From Propionibacterium sp. oral taxon 192 str. F0372 (GTDB taxonomy: Bacteria > Actinomycetota > Actinomycetes > Propionibacteriales > Propionibacteriaceae), in the NCBI RefSeq assembly GCF_000413315.1, contig NZ_KE340297.1:279458-343457 (forward strand): 64,000 bases of DNA. The letters are read 5' to 3'. A model generated the notes under the pieces. That model was not told where the DNA came from. It ran no database searches and saw nothing but the letters and a program-made list of their open reading frames with translations. Numbering within the stretch: position 1 is the stretch's first letter; each line of letters starts with the position of its first letter. Below are positions 46,672-56,348 of this stretch, one piece after another. A program made the translations under genes and the position numbers.

Positions 46672-47913
46672 TCATGGGACATACCCCTTCGAATGATCCA
46701 GTAGCCTGCTTGCTTCGCTGAGTTCGGCTTGTGCTTCGTTACGCTGGGCTTCAGTCAACCGGGTGTCGCCGATTCTGCGCTTGAGTACCTCGATTCGATT
46801 GCGCAGACCATTCTGCGCATCTCGAACCTCGTGCACGTGATTCCACGGAGTCCCATCTGGCTTACGCGCCACGACTTCACCATCCAGTTCTCTGCGAGCA
46901 GCATCGAGATCTTTTTCAGTCAAGTGTTCCTTGAGCCGATCGGTCGGTCTGCCTGCTCTTCCGGAAGCGCCGGGCTCGGAGGGACCAGAAACGTGACCGG
47001 GCTCGACCGCCTCCACGGCATCCTCACCCGCAGCATGGTGACCTGCGTCAGCGAGAGCAGCCATCAGGAGCCCCCCAGAAGCCGCAAGACCTGCACCACT
47101 CGCGGCGGTTACCGGGACTCCCGCCACTGCGCCCAGTCCGGTTGCACTGAGTGCAAGCCCTCCGGCTTCACCTCCACCGGACACCAATATCCCAGCGACA
47201 CCCATCGCCATCATGACGACATCTTCAGGGTGGTGAGCCAGTGCATTCAGGTATGACAAGGTCCCGTTTATGATACCGGCTCCGAGTTGCATAGCTCCGT
47301 TGGCCAGTGCAGCACCAACTGTTTGCAGACCGTTCAATAGACCAGAGCCGATCTGTTCGAGCAGTCCGGGTTTCTGCGGCGCGCCTTCGGTCTGGGCACG
47401 GAACACGCTCGCAGCCTTGTCCCCAGCCTCTTTCAGCTGTCGGCGGGCATCGGCCAAGTCTTCCCTGGCTGCCTGGCGAACCGATTCTCCCGGGTCGGTG
47501 AAGGGCGGGATGGGGTTCGTACCGCCACTCTGCTTGTTCCGTTTGACATCCTCGTCGTATTTGTTCCTCGCCTGTGTCGTGAGATCATTGCCCCGCTGGT
47601 ATTCATCGATCGCTTGCTGAGCCTTGGATTGCGCCCACCGGAGCATGTCGGCATAACTGTTGATCTCCGTGGAACTTGTTGAAAAGGAATCTGCCGCCTT
47701 CAGCCACTCCTGGGGGTGCCCCTCATACACCTTTTGGAATGCCTCAGCCGCCGGCCCAGCCCAGCCAGCTGAGGTATCAATTTTCGACAATCCTCTGCCA
47801 GCGGTCTCCAGATCGGTGGACATAGCCGACAGATCCCAGTACAGGCCCGCGCACTTGGCAGGGTCTCCTGGCACGAGCTGCTTAGGATCAGTTGTCTCTC
47901 CTAGCTCAGCCAT
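46672..47913 (-). CDS. T7SS-type polymorphic toxin with Ntox28 domain
   Basis: 413 residues. The N-terminus (about 1-110) is a WXG100-like helical hairpin with AGWAGPAAEAF; the middle (about 180-290) is glycine/alanine-rich and hydrophobic, as in translocation regions. The C-terminal 90 residues (TPWNHVHEVRDAQNGLRNRI, ELSEASRLLDHSKGYVP) match polymorphic toxin type 28, a predicted RNase. It begins one base after the WXG-like gene stop and is followed by the CdiI-like gene. No secretion machinery lies in the window. Confidence 0.85.
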   Translation of the reverse strand: MAELGETTDPKQLVPGDPAKCAGLYWDLSAMSTDLETAGRGLSKIDTSAGWAGPAAEAFQKVYEGHPQEWLKAADSFSTSSTEINSYADMLRWAQSKAQQAIDEYQRGNDLTTQARNKYDEDVKRNKQSGGTNPIPPFTDPGESVRQAAREDLADARRQLKEAGDKAASVFRAQTEGAPQKPGLLEQIGSGLLNGLQTVGAALANGAMQLGAGIINGTLSYLNALAHHPEDVVMMAMGVAGILVSGGGEAGGLALSATGLGAVAGVPVTAASGAGLAASGGLLMAALADAGHHAAGEDAVEAVEPGHVSGPSEPGASGRAGRPTDRLKEHLTEKDLDAARRELDGEVVARKPDGTPWNHVHEVRDAQNGLRNRIEVLKRRIGDTRLTEAQRNEAQAELSEASRLLDHSKGYVP

Positions 47914-47914
47914 A

Positions 47915-48229
47915 TCAGGCCGCCGGATCCGAGGAGCCGGTCAAAAGTTGACCTGCCGCGAGTTCGTTGACTTCTTCTGTCGCGGCGTAGGCGCGGTAGG
48001 AGAAATCCAGTCTGGAGGCAACCTCATCGGTGGTTTTTTCCAAGTTCTCTACACCGATCTGCCAGCGGTCGCAGAAATCTTTGACGGCCGCAGCCAGATC
48101 GTCGTGCCCCACATCACCACTGGATGGCGCCATATCTTCAACCGAACGCGTCTTCATCGAGTTCATGGTCGCGTAGACGCCGTCTCTGGCGTCACGCAGT
48201 GCGTCAATGTCTACTGAAAAAGATGGCAT
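47915..48229 (-). CDS. WXG100/EspC-like small secretion partner
   Basis: 104 residues, all-helical prediction (FSVDIDALRDARDGVYATMN; VKDFCDRWQIGVENLEKTT), with a central W and no signal peptide, as in T7SS partner proteins. GAGGAGAAGAAG precedes the ATG. It is the first gene of the WXG-toxin-immunity operon and probably chaperones or co-secretes the toxin. Confidence 0.75.
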   Translation of the reverse strand: MPSFSVDIDALRDARDGVYATMNSMKTRSVEDMAPSSGDVGHDDLAAAVKDFCDRWQIGVENLEKTTDEVASRLDFSYRAYAATEEVNELAAGQLLTGSSDPAA

Positions 48230-48517
48230 CTTCTTCTCCTCATGTGTTGGGGTGGCTGAGGTACAGCACGCAGGCTCGAAAGAATAAGCAACTCAAACGA
48301 AAGAGGCCCCCGATATCTGAGTCACTTTATGCTCAATTATATTACCCGTTAGGTTCACATCGATGGTACTTCCGCAGTCCACTTTCTCCCTGGCGAATAA
48401 CCAACCACAGTCTTCCTGCCACGGGAAGAACTCGTCAGCAGATGAAGCTGCCAGGCGGAGCCCTCCACATCCCTTAGAGCATCACACCAGCCACAGTGCC
48501 GGGCACCCAGCCCATAA
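48230..48517. other. upstream region of toxin operon
   Basis: About 290 bases, locally AT-rich near 48280-48350, presumably carrying the toxin operon promoter. No gene seen. Confidence 0.5.
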
Positions 48518-48880
48518 ACTCTGGTCGCGACCGAGGTCTTCGAGACCCTGACCCGGATCCCCATAGAGATCGGGGAAGTAGAGAACACCGGCGCCAAGTA
48601 TCTCGCCCGGCTGTCGCACGAGCGCTTCACCATGCGCAAGCCGAATGGTGAAATGGCCACCAAGCCCGGGTTCATCGCCCCTGCACACCGCTGCCGAGCG
48701 CGAGACCGTCATCGAATCAATCCGTGTGGAGGCCAGTTCATGGCCACCGCCTCATCATCACCCGCAAATGTGACCTGGCCTGCCTCTGAGAAGGTCGTCT
48801 ACTTCGACAATCTACGGTTCTTCGTCTTCACCGACGACCGCTGGCAGTTACTCTCCTGGTTCGCCGGACCGCTCGGCTAA
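48518..48880 (+). pseudogene. 5'-truncated coding relic ending in acyltransferase-like segment
   Basis: One open frame without a start for its first 38 codons reads ATEVFETLTRIPIEIGEVEN, then MRKPNGEMATKPGF, and later KVVYFDNLRFFVFTDDRW before stopping. Composition is protein-like. YFDNLRFF resembles the start of acyltransferase-3 family proteins, but only a few residues follow. I read it as fused or decayed gene remnants. Confidence 0.4.
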
Positions 48881-49002
48881 GAACACGCCTTACTCCAAGA
48901 TCAACCACCCGCCTCATTCACGTGGCAGGATGGGGAGGGACGACGTTCGTCCCGCCACAATGGATCGTTGGGCACGTTCCTGCCCATGGAGAGGATCGGC
49001 AC

Positions 49003-50076
49003 ATGGCCTCTGTCACCTACATGGACGCCACCCGCGTTTACCCCGGCGCGGACCATCCGGCGGTCAACAAGCTCCATCTCGAAATCGGCGACGGGGAGTT
49101 CATGGTGCTCGTCGGCCCATCGGGTTGCGGCAAGTCCACATCATTGCGGATGCTGGCCGGGCTTGAGGACGTGAACTCCGGCTCGGTGTGGATCGGTGAC
49201 CGCGACGTCACCGACCTGCCCCCTAAGGATCGCGACATCGCGATGGTTTTCCAGAACTACGCCCTTTACCCACACATGACGGTCTCAGAGAACATGGGCT
49301 TCGCACTCAAGATGGCCGGGCTCAACAAGGACCAACGCGACCGTAGAGTCAAGGAGGCAGCAGAGTTGCTGGGCCTCACCGATCTGCTTGCCCGCAAGCC
49401 CAAGAATCTCTCTGGCGGTCAGCGCCAGCGGGTGGCCATGGGCCGCGCCATCGTGCGCAACCCGCAGGTCTTCCTGATGGATGAGCCATTGTCGAATCTC
49501 GACGCAAAACTGCGTGTGCAGACCCGCACCCAGATCGCTGCCCTGCAATCCCGGCTCGGGGTCACCACCGTCTACGTCACCCATGACCAGGTGGAAGCAA
49601 TGACCATGGGCGATCGGGTGGCGGTGATGAAGGACGGCCTGCTGCAGCAAGTGGCCTCCCCGCTGTCGCTCTACGAGGAACCCGCGAACCTCTTCGTCGC
49701 CGGGTTCATCGGCTCCCCGGCCATGACCCTGCTGAAAGGAACCGCCGTCGACGGCGGGGTGCAGATCGGTGACACCCTGATCCCAGTGGCCCGCGACGTG
49801 CTGTCAAAGGCCAGCACCGCCAAGGTGGTGCTGGGTGTGCGTCCCGAACACCTGGCGGTGACCGAGGATGATGGGGTGGTCGTCAATGTCACCACGGTGG
49901 AACAGACAGGTGCCGATGCCTTCGTCCACGCCACCCTTCCTGGCTCCAGCGACCAGCAGGTGGTGGCCCGGCTGACCAACCAGACCCCCCCACCTCGTGG
50001 CGCGCAGATCCGTCTGACAGCTGATCCTGCGAAACTGCACGTCTTCGATGCAGCCACCCAACAGCGAATCCCCTGA
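49003..50076 (+). CDS. ABC transporter ATP-binding protein (UgpC/MsmK/MalK type)
   Basis: 357 residues from an ATG at 49003 behind GGAGAGGA. Walker A GPSGCGKST, signature LSGGQRQRVAMGRA, Walker B VFLMDEPLSNLD, then a TOBE-type regulatory domain from about residue 240. This class energises several sugar importers in trans, which fits the absence of permeases nearby. Confidence 0.94.
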   Translation: MASVTYMDATRVYPGADHPAVNKLHLEIGDGEFMVLVGPSGCGKSTSLRMLAGLEDVNSGSVWIGDRDVTDLPPKDRDIAMVFQNYALYPHMTVSENMGFALKMAGLNKDQRDRRVKEAAELLGLTDLLARKPKNLSGGQRQRVAMGRAIVRNPQVFLMDEPLSNLDAKLRVQTRTQIAALQSRLGVTTVYVTHDQVEAMTMGDRVAVMKDGLLQQVASPLSLYEEPANLFVAGFIGSPAMTLLKGTAVDGGVQIGDTLIPVARDVLSKASTAKVVLGVRPEHLAVTEDDGVVVNVTTVEQTGADAFVHATLPGSSDQQVVARLTNQTPPPRGAQIRLTADPAKLHVFDAATQQRIP

Positions 50077-50183
50077 ACAGACATCCGATGAGCAGCGGAC
50101 GCGGTCGCTGCCTACCGGATGCATGCGACGGTTTCCCTGCGTCACAGCATGATCACTACGAGGCGCTGCGGTAGTTTGGGGCC

Positions 50184-51359
50184 ATGAGCCCTGATTTCTC
50201 CGCCTTGGCACGTGGCCTGCGCACCGGTTTGAACGCCGACCCGCGCCACGCGGCGGTGGTCCCCCCGATCTATCCGAGCACGACCTTCTCTTTCCCCGAC
50301 GGAATCGGCCCCAAACCCCCCTATGACTACTCACGATGCGGCAATCCGACCAGGGATGTGCTGGGTGATGCGATCGCCACCCTCGAAGGAGGTGCAGGCG
50401 CGGTGATCACCTCCTCGGGGATGGCCGCGATCACCGTAGCTATGCTGGCTTTGGTGACCGACGGCGGCACCGTGGTGGCTCCGAAGGACTGCTACGGCGG
50501 CACTTGGCGGTTGCTCAACGAATTGGCGAGCCGCAGGGTGTTGGAGGTCGTCTACGTCGAGCAGCGGGACTTCGCCGCGCTGGAAGCTGCTCTTGACCAG
50601 GCTGCTGTGGTGCTGATCGAGACCCCGACCAATCCCCTGCTGCGGCTGGTCGACCTGGAGGCCAGCATCGCCGCGGCCCATGACCGTGGGGTGATCGCCG
50701 TCGTTGACAACACCTTCTGTTCCCCAGTCCGGCAGCGTCCCATGGATTTCGGTGCCGATGTGGTGATTCATTCCACCACTAAATTCATCAACGGTCATTC
50801 CGACGTGGTGGGTGGGGCGGTGGTCTCGGCCACTGGAGAAACCCACGAGCACATGGCCCACTGGGCCAATGTGATCGGCACCACGGCCTCGTCCTTCGAT
50901 TCGTGGTTCGCGCTGCGCGGGCTGCGTACCCTTGATGCCCGGGTGCGGGTGAACGATGCGAATACTGCCCGGATAGCAGAGGTTCTCCAGTCCCACCCCG
51001 CAGTGTCAGTGGTGTACTGGCCTGGCTTGACCAGCCATCCGCAGCACGAGTTGGCCACGCGCCAGCAGCGTAGCTACGGCTCCATGGTTTCCTTCGAGTT
51101 GATCGGTGGGCTTCCTGCCGTCGAGGCCTTCGTCGGCGGGCTGGAGTTGTTCATCCTGGCCGAATCGCTGGGCGGGGTGGAATCCCTGGTGGCGCATCCG
51201 GTGACGATGACCCACACGTCGATGACTCCCGAGGCCCAGTTGGCGGCTGGGATCAGCGAGTCACTGTTGCGGTTGTCGGTGGGCATCGAACCGATTGATG
51301 ACTTGGTGACCGATCTCACCGCGGCTCTTGACCGAGCGGTCGCCGTATCCGGGAACTGA
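50184..51359 (+). CDS. metB: cystathionine gamma-synthase/lyase (trans-sulfuration PLP enzyme)
   Basis: 391 residues. RHAAVVPPIYPSTTFSFPDG, YSRCGNPTRDVLG, ETPTNPLLRLVDL and the PLP-Lys segment HSTTKFINGHSDVVGG are the Cys/Met metabolism family motifs. It acts between cysteine/homoserine esters and cystathionine; synthase versus lyase cannot be settled by eye. No strong ribosome site precedes the ATG; TAGTTT seven bases upstream leaves a leaderless start possible. Confidence 0.88.
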   Translation: MSPDFSALARGLRTGLNADPRHAAVVPPIYPSTTFSFPDGIGPKPPYDYSRCGNPTRDVLGDAIATLEGGAGAVITSSGMAAITVAMLALVTDGGTVVAPKDCYGGTWRLLNELASRRVLEVVYVEQRDFAALEAALDQAAVVLIETPTNPLLRLVDLEASIAAAHDRGVIAVVDNTFCSPVRQRPMDFGADVVIHSTTKFINGHSDVVGGAVVSATGETHEHMAHWANVIGTTASSFDSWFALRGLRTLDARVRVNDANTARIAEVLQSHPAVSVVYWPGLTSHPQHELATRQQRSYGSMVSFELIGGLPAVEAFVGGLELFILAESLGGVESLVAHPVTMTHTSMTPEAQLAAGISESLLRLSVGIEPIDDLVTDLTAALDRAVAVSGN

Positions 51360-51362
51360 ACC

Positions 51363-52709
51363 ATGCCCCGTTTCCTTTCCACAAGCCCGAACGCCCAGCT
51401 GCTGCCGATGCCGTGGAGCACTCCCCTGGCGCAGTGGCCGGAGGAGCACCTGGTCGCCCTGCCACGGGGCATCTCCCGCCACGTCGTGCGCTTCATCCGC
51501 GTCGGCGATGAGGTCTACGCGGCCAAGGAGGTCAACGAGATCTTGGCCGTGCACGAGTACCGGATGCTGCATGATCTCAAGCGACTGCATACCCCGGCCG
51601 TCGTCCCGATCTCGGTGGTCAGCGGTCGAATGGACGCTAATGGCAATCCGCTGGACCCGATCCTGCTCACCAAGCACCTGCACTTCGCTCTTCCCTATCG
51701 TTCGTTGTTCACCCCTGGTGTGCGCGCGGAGACGGTGTGGCGGCTGCTCGACGCGATGGTCGTGCTGCTGGCCCGGCTGCATCTGGCCGGCTTCATGTGG
51801 GGCGACGCATCGCTGTCCAACCTCTTGTTCCGGCGGGATGCCGGTGAATTCGCCGCCTATCTGGTGGACGCCGAGACCGGAGAACTGCACGATGCGCTCT
51901 CCGACGGCCAACGGGCCCAAGACCTGGACATCGCCCGGTTGAATATCTTCGGGGACTTCTGCGATTTGGAGGCCGGTGGGCTACTCGACGAGTCTCTAGA
52001 TCCGATGCACCTGGTGGATACCATTGAGGCGCGCTATGCCGAGTTGTGGCACGAACTGACCGGCGTCGAAGAGTTCTCGGGCACCGAATTGCATCGTATC
52101 GAGTCCCGGGTGCGGCGGTTGAATGCCCTGGGCTTCGACGTTGCCGAATTCGACATCGACACCTCCAGTGACGGAACGACCGTCCGCATCCGCCCGAAGG
52201 TCGTCGATGCCGGGCACCATTCCCGGCGATTGTTGCGGTTGACTGGTTTAGACACCGAGGAGAACCAAGCCCGGCGGCTGCTGAATGACATGGATGCCTT
52301 CATCGCCCGAGGTGATTTCGGATGGCTCGAGGAATCTATTGCGGCGCACCGGTGGCTCACCGAGTGCTTCGAGACCGTGATACGCAATGTGCCCCACGAG
52401 CTACACGGGAAACGTGATCCGGCCCAGATCTACCACGAGGTATTGGATTACCGGTGGTATGCCTCGCAACGCGAATGTCGGGAAGTACCGCTGGCCGAAG
52501 CCACCACCGGTTATGTCGCGGATGTGCTGCGCAATCTGCCTGACGAAGTGATGAGTTCGATCGATGAATCCCCCTACGCAGACCGGCTTCCAGTCGATAC
52601 AGGTGATCCATCCTCAGGTGATCAGGAGAATACCGAGGAAGATCCCGGGGAAGAGGCCGATGAATCGGCAACGGATTTTTTCGAGACGCTGCGCAACAAG
52701 GAATTCTGA
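51363..52709 (+). CDS. DUF4032 protein with kinase-like N-terminus
   Basis: 448 residues, starting three bases after metB. The N-terminal half has kinase-like features (VYAAKEVNEILAVHEYRML with a Lys; LHLAGFMWGDASLSNLLFRR as a catalytic-loop-like Asp segment), as in lipopolysaccharide-kinase-like proteins. The rest is the DUF4032 domain (YHEVLDYRWYASQRECREV). An acidic tail follows. Function unknown. Confidence 0.85.
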   Translation: MPRFLSTSPNAQLLPMPWSTPLAQWPEEHLVALPRGISRHVVRFIRVGDEVYAAKEVNEILAVHEYRMLHDLKRLHTPAVVPISVVSGRMDANGNPLDPILLTKHLHFALPYRSLFTPGVRAETVWRLLDAMVVLLARLHLAGFMWGDASLSNLLFRRDAGEFAAYLVDAETGELHDALSDGQRAQDLDIARLNIFGDFCDLEAGGLLDESLDPMHLVDTIEARYAELWHELTGVEEFSGTELHRIESRVRRLNALGFDVAEFDIDTSSDGTTVRIRPKVVDAGHHSRRLLRLTGLDTEENQARRLLNDMDAFIARGDFGWLEESIAAHRWLTECFETVIRNVPHELHGKRDPAQIYHEVLDYRWYASQRECREVPLAEATTGYVADVLRNLPDEVMSSIDESPYADRLPVDTGDPSSGDQENTEEDPGEEADESATDFFETLRNKEF

Positions 52710-52867
52710 ACGCCAACTCCGGTCAAGAACAGTTCCCGGGGGTGCTTGGCACCCCGAACCGTGCGGTTGTTCTGGGATTCCCGCCCAGAAGCGGTCTGCG
52801 GGATTCAATGCGAGGCTGTCACGGCCCCGATGTGAACCATGAGCGATCAAGGCATCCTGGACAGGAT

Positions 52868-53197
52868 TCAGTCCTCGTCGTTCTCCTCGTAGTCGTCGAA
52901 GTCCGCCTCGTCTTCATCGGCGCTGGGCATCGGGACCGGTTTCCGGTTGGCCGCTTTGAGCACCTCGACGGCATCGTCACCCAGGGAGAACCAGCCGTGG
53001 GTATTGAACGAGGTGGCTGCGAATCCACTGTCTGCCACGCTGACCCCCTGGTCAGCCTCCGCGTCCACATAGGGGTCGAAGACGGGACCCGGGACCGAGC
53101 CCGGCTCGACTGCGTTCGGACCGGTGGGCACGACGGCGCGAACCTGGTCGCCGATCGAACCGGCGCTGTGAGGACGGTGCTTGCGGACCTCGGCCAT
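52868..53197 (-). CDS. hypothetical protein, acidic C-terminus
   Basis: 109 residues from an ATG at 53197 with AGGAGA upstream. MAEVRKHRPHSAGSIGDQV, then FATTSFN-like and HGWFSLGDDAVEVLKAANRK segments, ending in a DEDEADFDDYEENDED tail. Soluble. I do not recognise it. It lies between DUF4032 (convergent) and the UDP-glucose dehydrogenase gene (same strand). Confidence 0.7.
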   Translation of the reverse strand: MAEVRKHRPHSAGSIGDQVRAVVPTGPNAVEPGSVPGPVFDPYVDAEADQGVSVADSGFAATSFNTHGWFSLGDDAVEVLKAANRKPVPMPSADEDEADFDDYEENDED

Positions 53198-53254
53198 TGT
53201 TTCTCCTGTCGAAGGGGTCGAATTGGATGATGCCACACCCGGCGGGAACGAAGG

Positions 53255-54421
53255 TCAGTCCGCCCCGAACAGATCGCGGGTGTAGACCTTGTCGGCGACG
53301 TCGGCGAGCTCCGGCGACAGCCGGTTGGCGAGGATCACATCGCAGGCGGACTTCAATTCCGCCATGTCATGGGTGACCCGCGACCCGAGGAAGGTGGATG
53401 CCTCCAAGGTCGGTTCATAGACCAATACCTCGACCCCGACCGCCTTGATGCGCATCATGACGCCTTGGATAGATGAGGAACGAAAATTGTCGGAGCCGGT
53501 CTTCATGGTCAGCCGGTGTACCCCGACGATTTTGGGCTTCCGAGATAAAACGTCGTCTGCGATGAACTGCATGCGAGTCTCATTGGATTCAACGATTGCC
53601 TTGATGAGGGTCTGCGGTACGTCGCGGTAATTCGCAAGCAATTGCCTGGTGTCCTTGGGCAGGCAGTATCCGCCGTAACCGAAGGAGGGATTGTTGTAGT
53701 GCCCCCCGATCCGAGGATCAAGCCCGACCCCTTCGACGATCTGGCGGGCATCCAGTCCGCGCTGGGCCGCATAGGTGTCGAGTTCGTTGAAATAGGCCAC
53801 CCGCATGGCCAGATAGGTGTTGGCGAACAGCTTGATCGCCTCGGCCTCGGTAGGCCCGGTGATGAGCACCGGCGTCTGCGGTTCGAGGGATCCTTCTAGC
53901 AACAGCTGGGCGAAGACCCCGGCCCGGGGGCCGCTGCCGCCGGCAACGATTCGCGACGGGTGCAGATTGTCGTACAGGGCCCGGCCCTCACGCAGGAACT
54001 CCGGGGAGAAGATGATTTCGAGATCTGGGTAGCGCTTGAGCAACACCTCGGTGTGGCCTACCGGCACCGTCGACTTGATGACCGCGGCGGCTCGTGGGTT
54101 GGTGGCGGCGATCCGGTCGATGATCTCGTCGACACTGGAGGTGTCGAAGTAGTCGCGGGTCTCGTCGTAGTTGGTGGGGGTGGCGACGACAACGAACTCG
54201 GCACCATCAAGTCCTTCGGTGATATCCGTGGTGGCGCGCAGGTCGAGAGAGCCGGTAGCCAAGTGCTGTTCGATCTCCGGATCGCGTACCGTCGAACGGC
54301 GGGCGTTCACCTCAGCAACTCGGTGTGGGTCGGTATCGACTGCTACGACAGGGTGACGCTGTGCGAGAAGCACGGCATTTGCCATGCCTACATAGCCGAG
54401 GCCGATGACGCTTATTTTCAC
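53255..54421 (-). CDS. ugd: UDP-glucose 6-dehydrogenase family protein
   Basis: 388 residues. N-terminal NAD fold [61 protein letters not shown], and the catalytic Cys in [12 protein letters not shown]. It oxidises UDP-glucose to UDP-glucuronate (or an analogous nucleotide sugar) for surface polysaccharide. No other polysaccharide genes are adjacent. Confidence 0.93.
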   Translation of the reverse strand: MKISVIGLGYVGMANAVLLAQRHPVVAVDTDPHRVAEVNARRSTVRDPEIEQHLATGSLDLRATTDITEGLDGAEFVVVATPTNYDETRDYFDTSSVDEIIDRIAATNPRAAAVIKSTVPVGHTEVLLKRYPDLEIIFSPEFLREGRALYDNLHPSRIVAGGSGPRAGVFAQLLLEGSLEPQTPVLITGPTEAEAIKLFANTYLAMRVAYFNELDTYAAQRGLDARQIVEGVGLDPRIGGHYNNPSFGYGGYCLPKDTRQLLANYRDVPQTLIKAIVESNETRMQFIADDVLSRKPKIVGVHRLTMKTGSDNFRSSSIQGVMMRIKAVGVEVLVYEPTLEASTFLGSRVTHDMAELKSACDVILANRLSPELADVADKVYTRDLFGAD

Positions 54422-54736
54422 CTGCTCCCCTCCCTGGGTAGCTTGTCACAGCAGGAACGCTATTCCTGATTGGATCATTATGGGCCAAGTGGAGCCTGCC
54501 CGTGAAAACCGCAGCCCTCGCCGGTTCGTGGACACGTGCCCACCCGGCCTCGGATGCCTGGCATTGCTTGACAAAGCCTCCACAGCGATCGGCAAAATCG
54601 TGATCGTTCTGCCCTGCGCCACGACGTCATCGGGCCAATTTCTCTCAAGCTTCATGAAATCTGCACAACCGGGATATCCATGCTTGATGATGCCGCTTCG
54701 GAAGCAGGCGACCTGTACACAGTAGACTCACGGTCC
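54422..54736. other. intergenic region between ugd and cysS
   Basis: About 315 bases with divergent promoters expected. TTGACA at 54568-54573 is a good -35 but lacks a well-spaced -10. TAGACT at 54723-54728 sits nine bases before the cysS GTG. No gene, T-box or other riboswitch recognised. Confidence 0.45.
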
Positions 54737-56137
54737 GTGAGCTTCCATCTCTACGACGAGCGCAGCGGCACCGTGACCGAGTTCGTTCCCCTGATGCCCG
54801 GCAAGGTGTCCATCTACCACTGCGGGATGACCGTGCAGGCCGCTCCGCACTTGGGCCATATCCGCAAGGAGGTCGTCTTTGATGTGCTGCGCCGCTGGCT
54901 GAGCGTACAAGGCTTCGACGTGAAGGTGGTGGCCAATGTCACCGACATCGACGACAAAATCCTGGCCAAATCCGCAGCCCAGGGCATCGAATGGTACGAA
55001 CTTGCCTATGCGGTCGAGCTCGAACTCCATCGCGCCTACACGGCGCTGGGATGCCAGCCGCCCAGCTATGAGCCGCGGGCAACCGGCCACATTCCCGAGA
55101 TGGTGGCGCTGGTGCAATCTCTCATCGAGCGGGGACACGCTTACCAGGCCACCGACGGCTCGGCCGACGTCTATTTCGACGTACGCTCCTGGCCGGACTA
55201 CGGTGAACTGTCCAACCAGCGGGTCGACGACATGGTCCCTGCGGCCGATTCGGACATGAGTGGCAAAAAGGACCCGCGCGACTTCGCCCTGTGGAAGGCA
55301 ACCAAGCCGGGGGAACCGCTCACTGCGTCGTGGCCCTCGCCATGGGGTCCCGGACGCCCGGGGTGGCACCTGGAGTGCTCGGCGATGAGCTTGAAATACC
55401 TCGGGGAGTCCTTCGACATCCACGGCGGCGGATTGGATCTTCGTTTCCCGCACCACGAGAACGAGCTGGCCCAGTCACGAGCGGCCGGGTACGGTTTCGC
55501 AACCTACTGGATGCACAATGCCTTTGTGACAATGGCCGGTGAGAAGATGTCGAAATCACTGGGCAATAGCACGGCAGTCACCGAGATCACCAAGCAGCAT
55601 CCGGCACGAGCCGTGCGGCTGTATCTGGCCCAACCGCACTACCGTTCGGCGATCGAGTACTCCCCCACCTCGCTGGTGGAGGCGACGGCCCAACTGGAGC
55701 GCATCGATTCATTCCTGGAACGCGCAGGCGCCACCGATGCGGTGGACTTTCGTTTCGAGGATCTCCCCGACACTTTCGTGACTGCGATGGATGATGATTT
55801 GGGCACCCCAGCCGCCGTCGCGGTCATCTTCGATCACGTCAAGCAGGGGAACCGGGCCCTGGATGCGGGTGATACCGACCAGGTAGCCCGGGTGCTGAAG
55901 CAGGTCAGGGCCATGTTGGATGTACTTGGCCTGGACCCCTTCGCGCCCGAATGGGCGACTGCCCCATCAGCCGGTCTCACCGATGTCGTTGATGGCCTGG
56001 TGCATACGCTGCTCGACCAACGCGCAGCCGCCCGGGCCCGCAAGGATTGGGCCGCGGCCGACGCGATCCGCGACCAGCTGACCGCCCTAGGCCTGACCAT
56101 TGAGGACACCCCCGGTGGAGTGCGCTGGTCGCTGTAG
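54737..56137 (+). CDS. cysS: cysteinyl-tRNA synthetase
   Basis: 466 residues. The HIGH-type motif reads HLGH, zinc Cys in [15 protein letters not shown] motif [19 protein letters not shown], and KMSKSLGN. I chose the GTG at 54737 (VSFHLYDER), where homology begins; the frame extends upstream to 54680. No ribosome site precedes the GTG, while TAGACT lies nine bases upstream, so a leaderless message is plausible. A related actinobacterial enzyme, MshC, shares motifs, but the KMSKS and C-terminal domain here fit CysS. Confidence 0.9.
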   Translation: MSFHLYDERSGTVTEFVPLMPGKVSIYHCGMTVQAAPHLGHIRKEVVFDVLRRWLSVQGFDVKVVANVTDIDDKILAKSAAQGIEWYELAYAVELELHRAYTALGCQPPSYEPRATGHIPEMVALVQSLIERGHAYQATDGSADVYFDVRSWPDYGELSNQRVDDMVPAADSDMSGKKDPRDFALWKATKPGEPLTASWPSPWGPGRPGWHLECSAMSLKYLGESFDIHGGGLDLRFPHHENELAQSRAAGYGFATYWMHNAFVTMAGEKMSKSLGNSTAVTEITKQHPARAVRLYLAQPHYRSAIEYSPTSLVEATAQLERIDSFLERAGATDAVDFRFEDLPDTFVTAMDDDLGTPAAVAVIFDHVKQGNRALDAGDTDQVARVLKQVRAMLDVLGLDPFAPEWATAPSAGLTDVVDGLVHTLLDQRAAARARKDWAAADAIRDQLTALGLTIEDTPGGVRWSL

Positions 56138-56348
56138 GACACCCCACCGGTCGCGGGAGCTCACTGCGTGGCGAGTAAACCCGCTGAGCAGTGGCGTGGC
56201 GCACGAGCATGGTGGATGATGGTGTAGCGGCGCAGCCTCGCTCACCCACGATGAGTCAGCACCACTCATCACCTCCCGAGGCCGTGCTGCGTTTTTACCG
56301 GCATAGCCGAATATCACTCCTGCTTCGCAGGGCCCTTGGGAGGACAAC

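Noticed and set aside
52739..52755. Small hairpin GGGGTGC/GCACCCC after the DUF4032 gene
   Set aside because: Three-base loop, no T-run; could terminate the metB-DUF4032 unit but too weak to annotate.
54422..54736. T-box or other riboswitch upstream of cysS
   Set aside because: No T-box consensus, specifier loop or terminator/antiterminator pair could be found.
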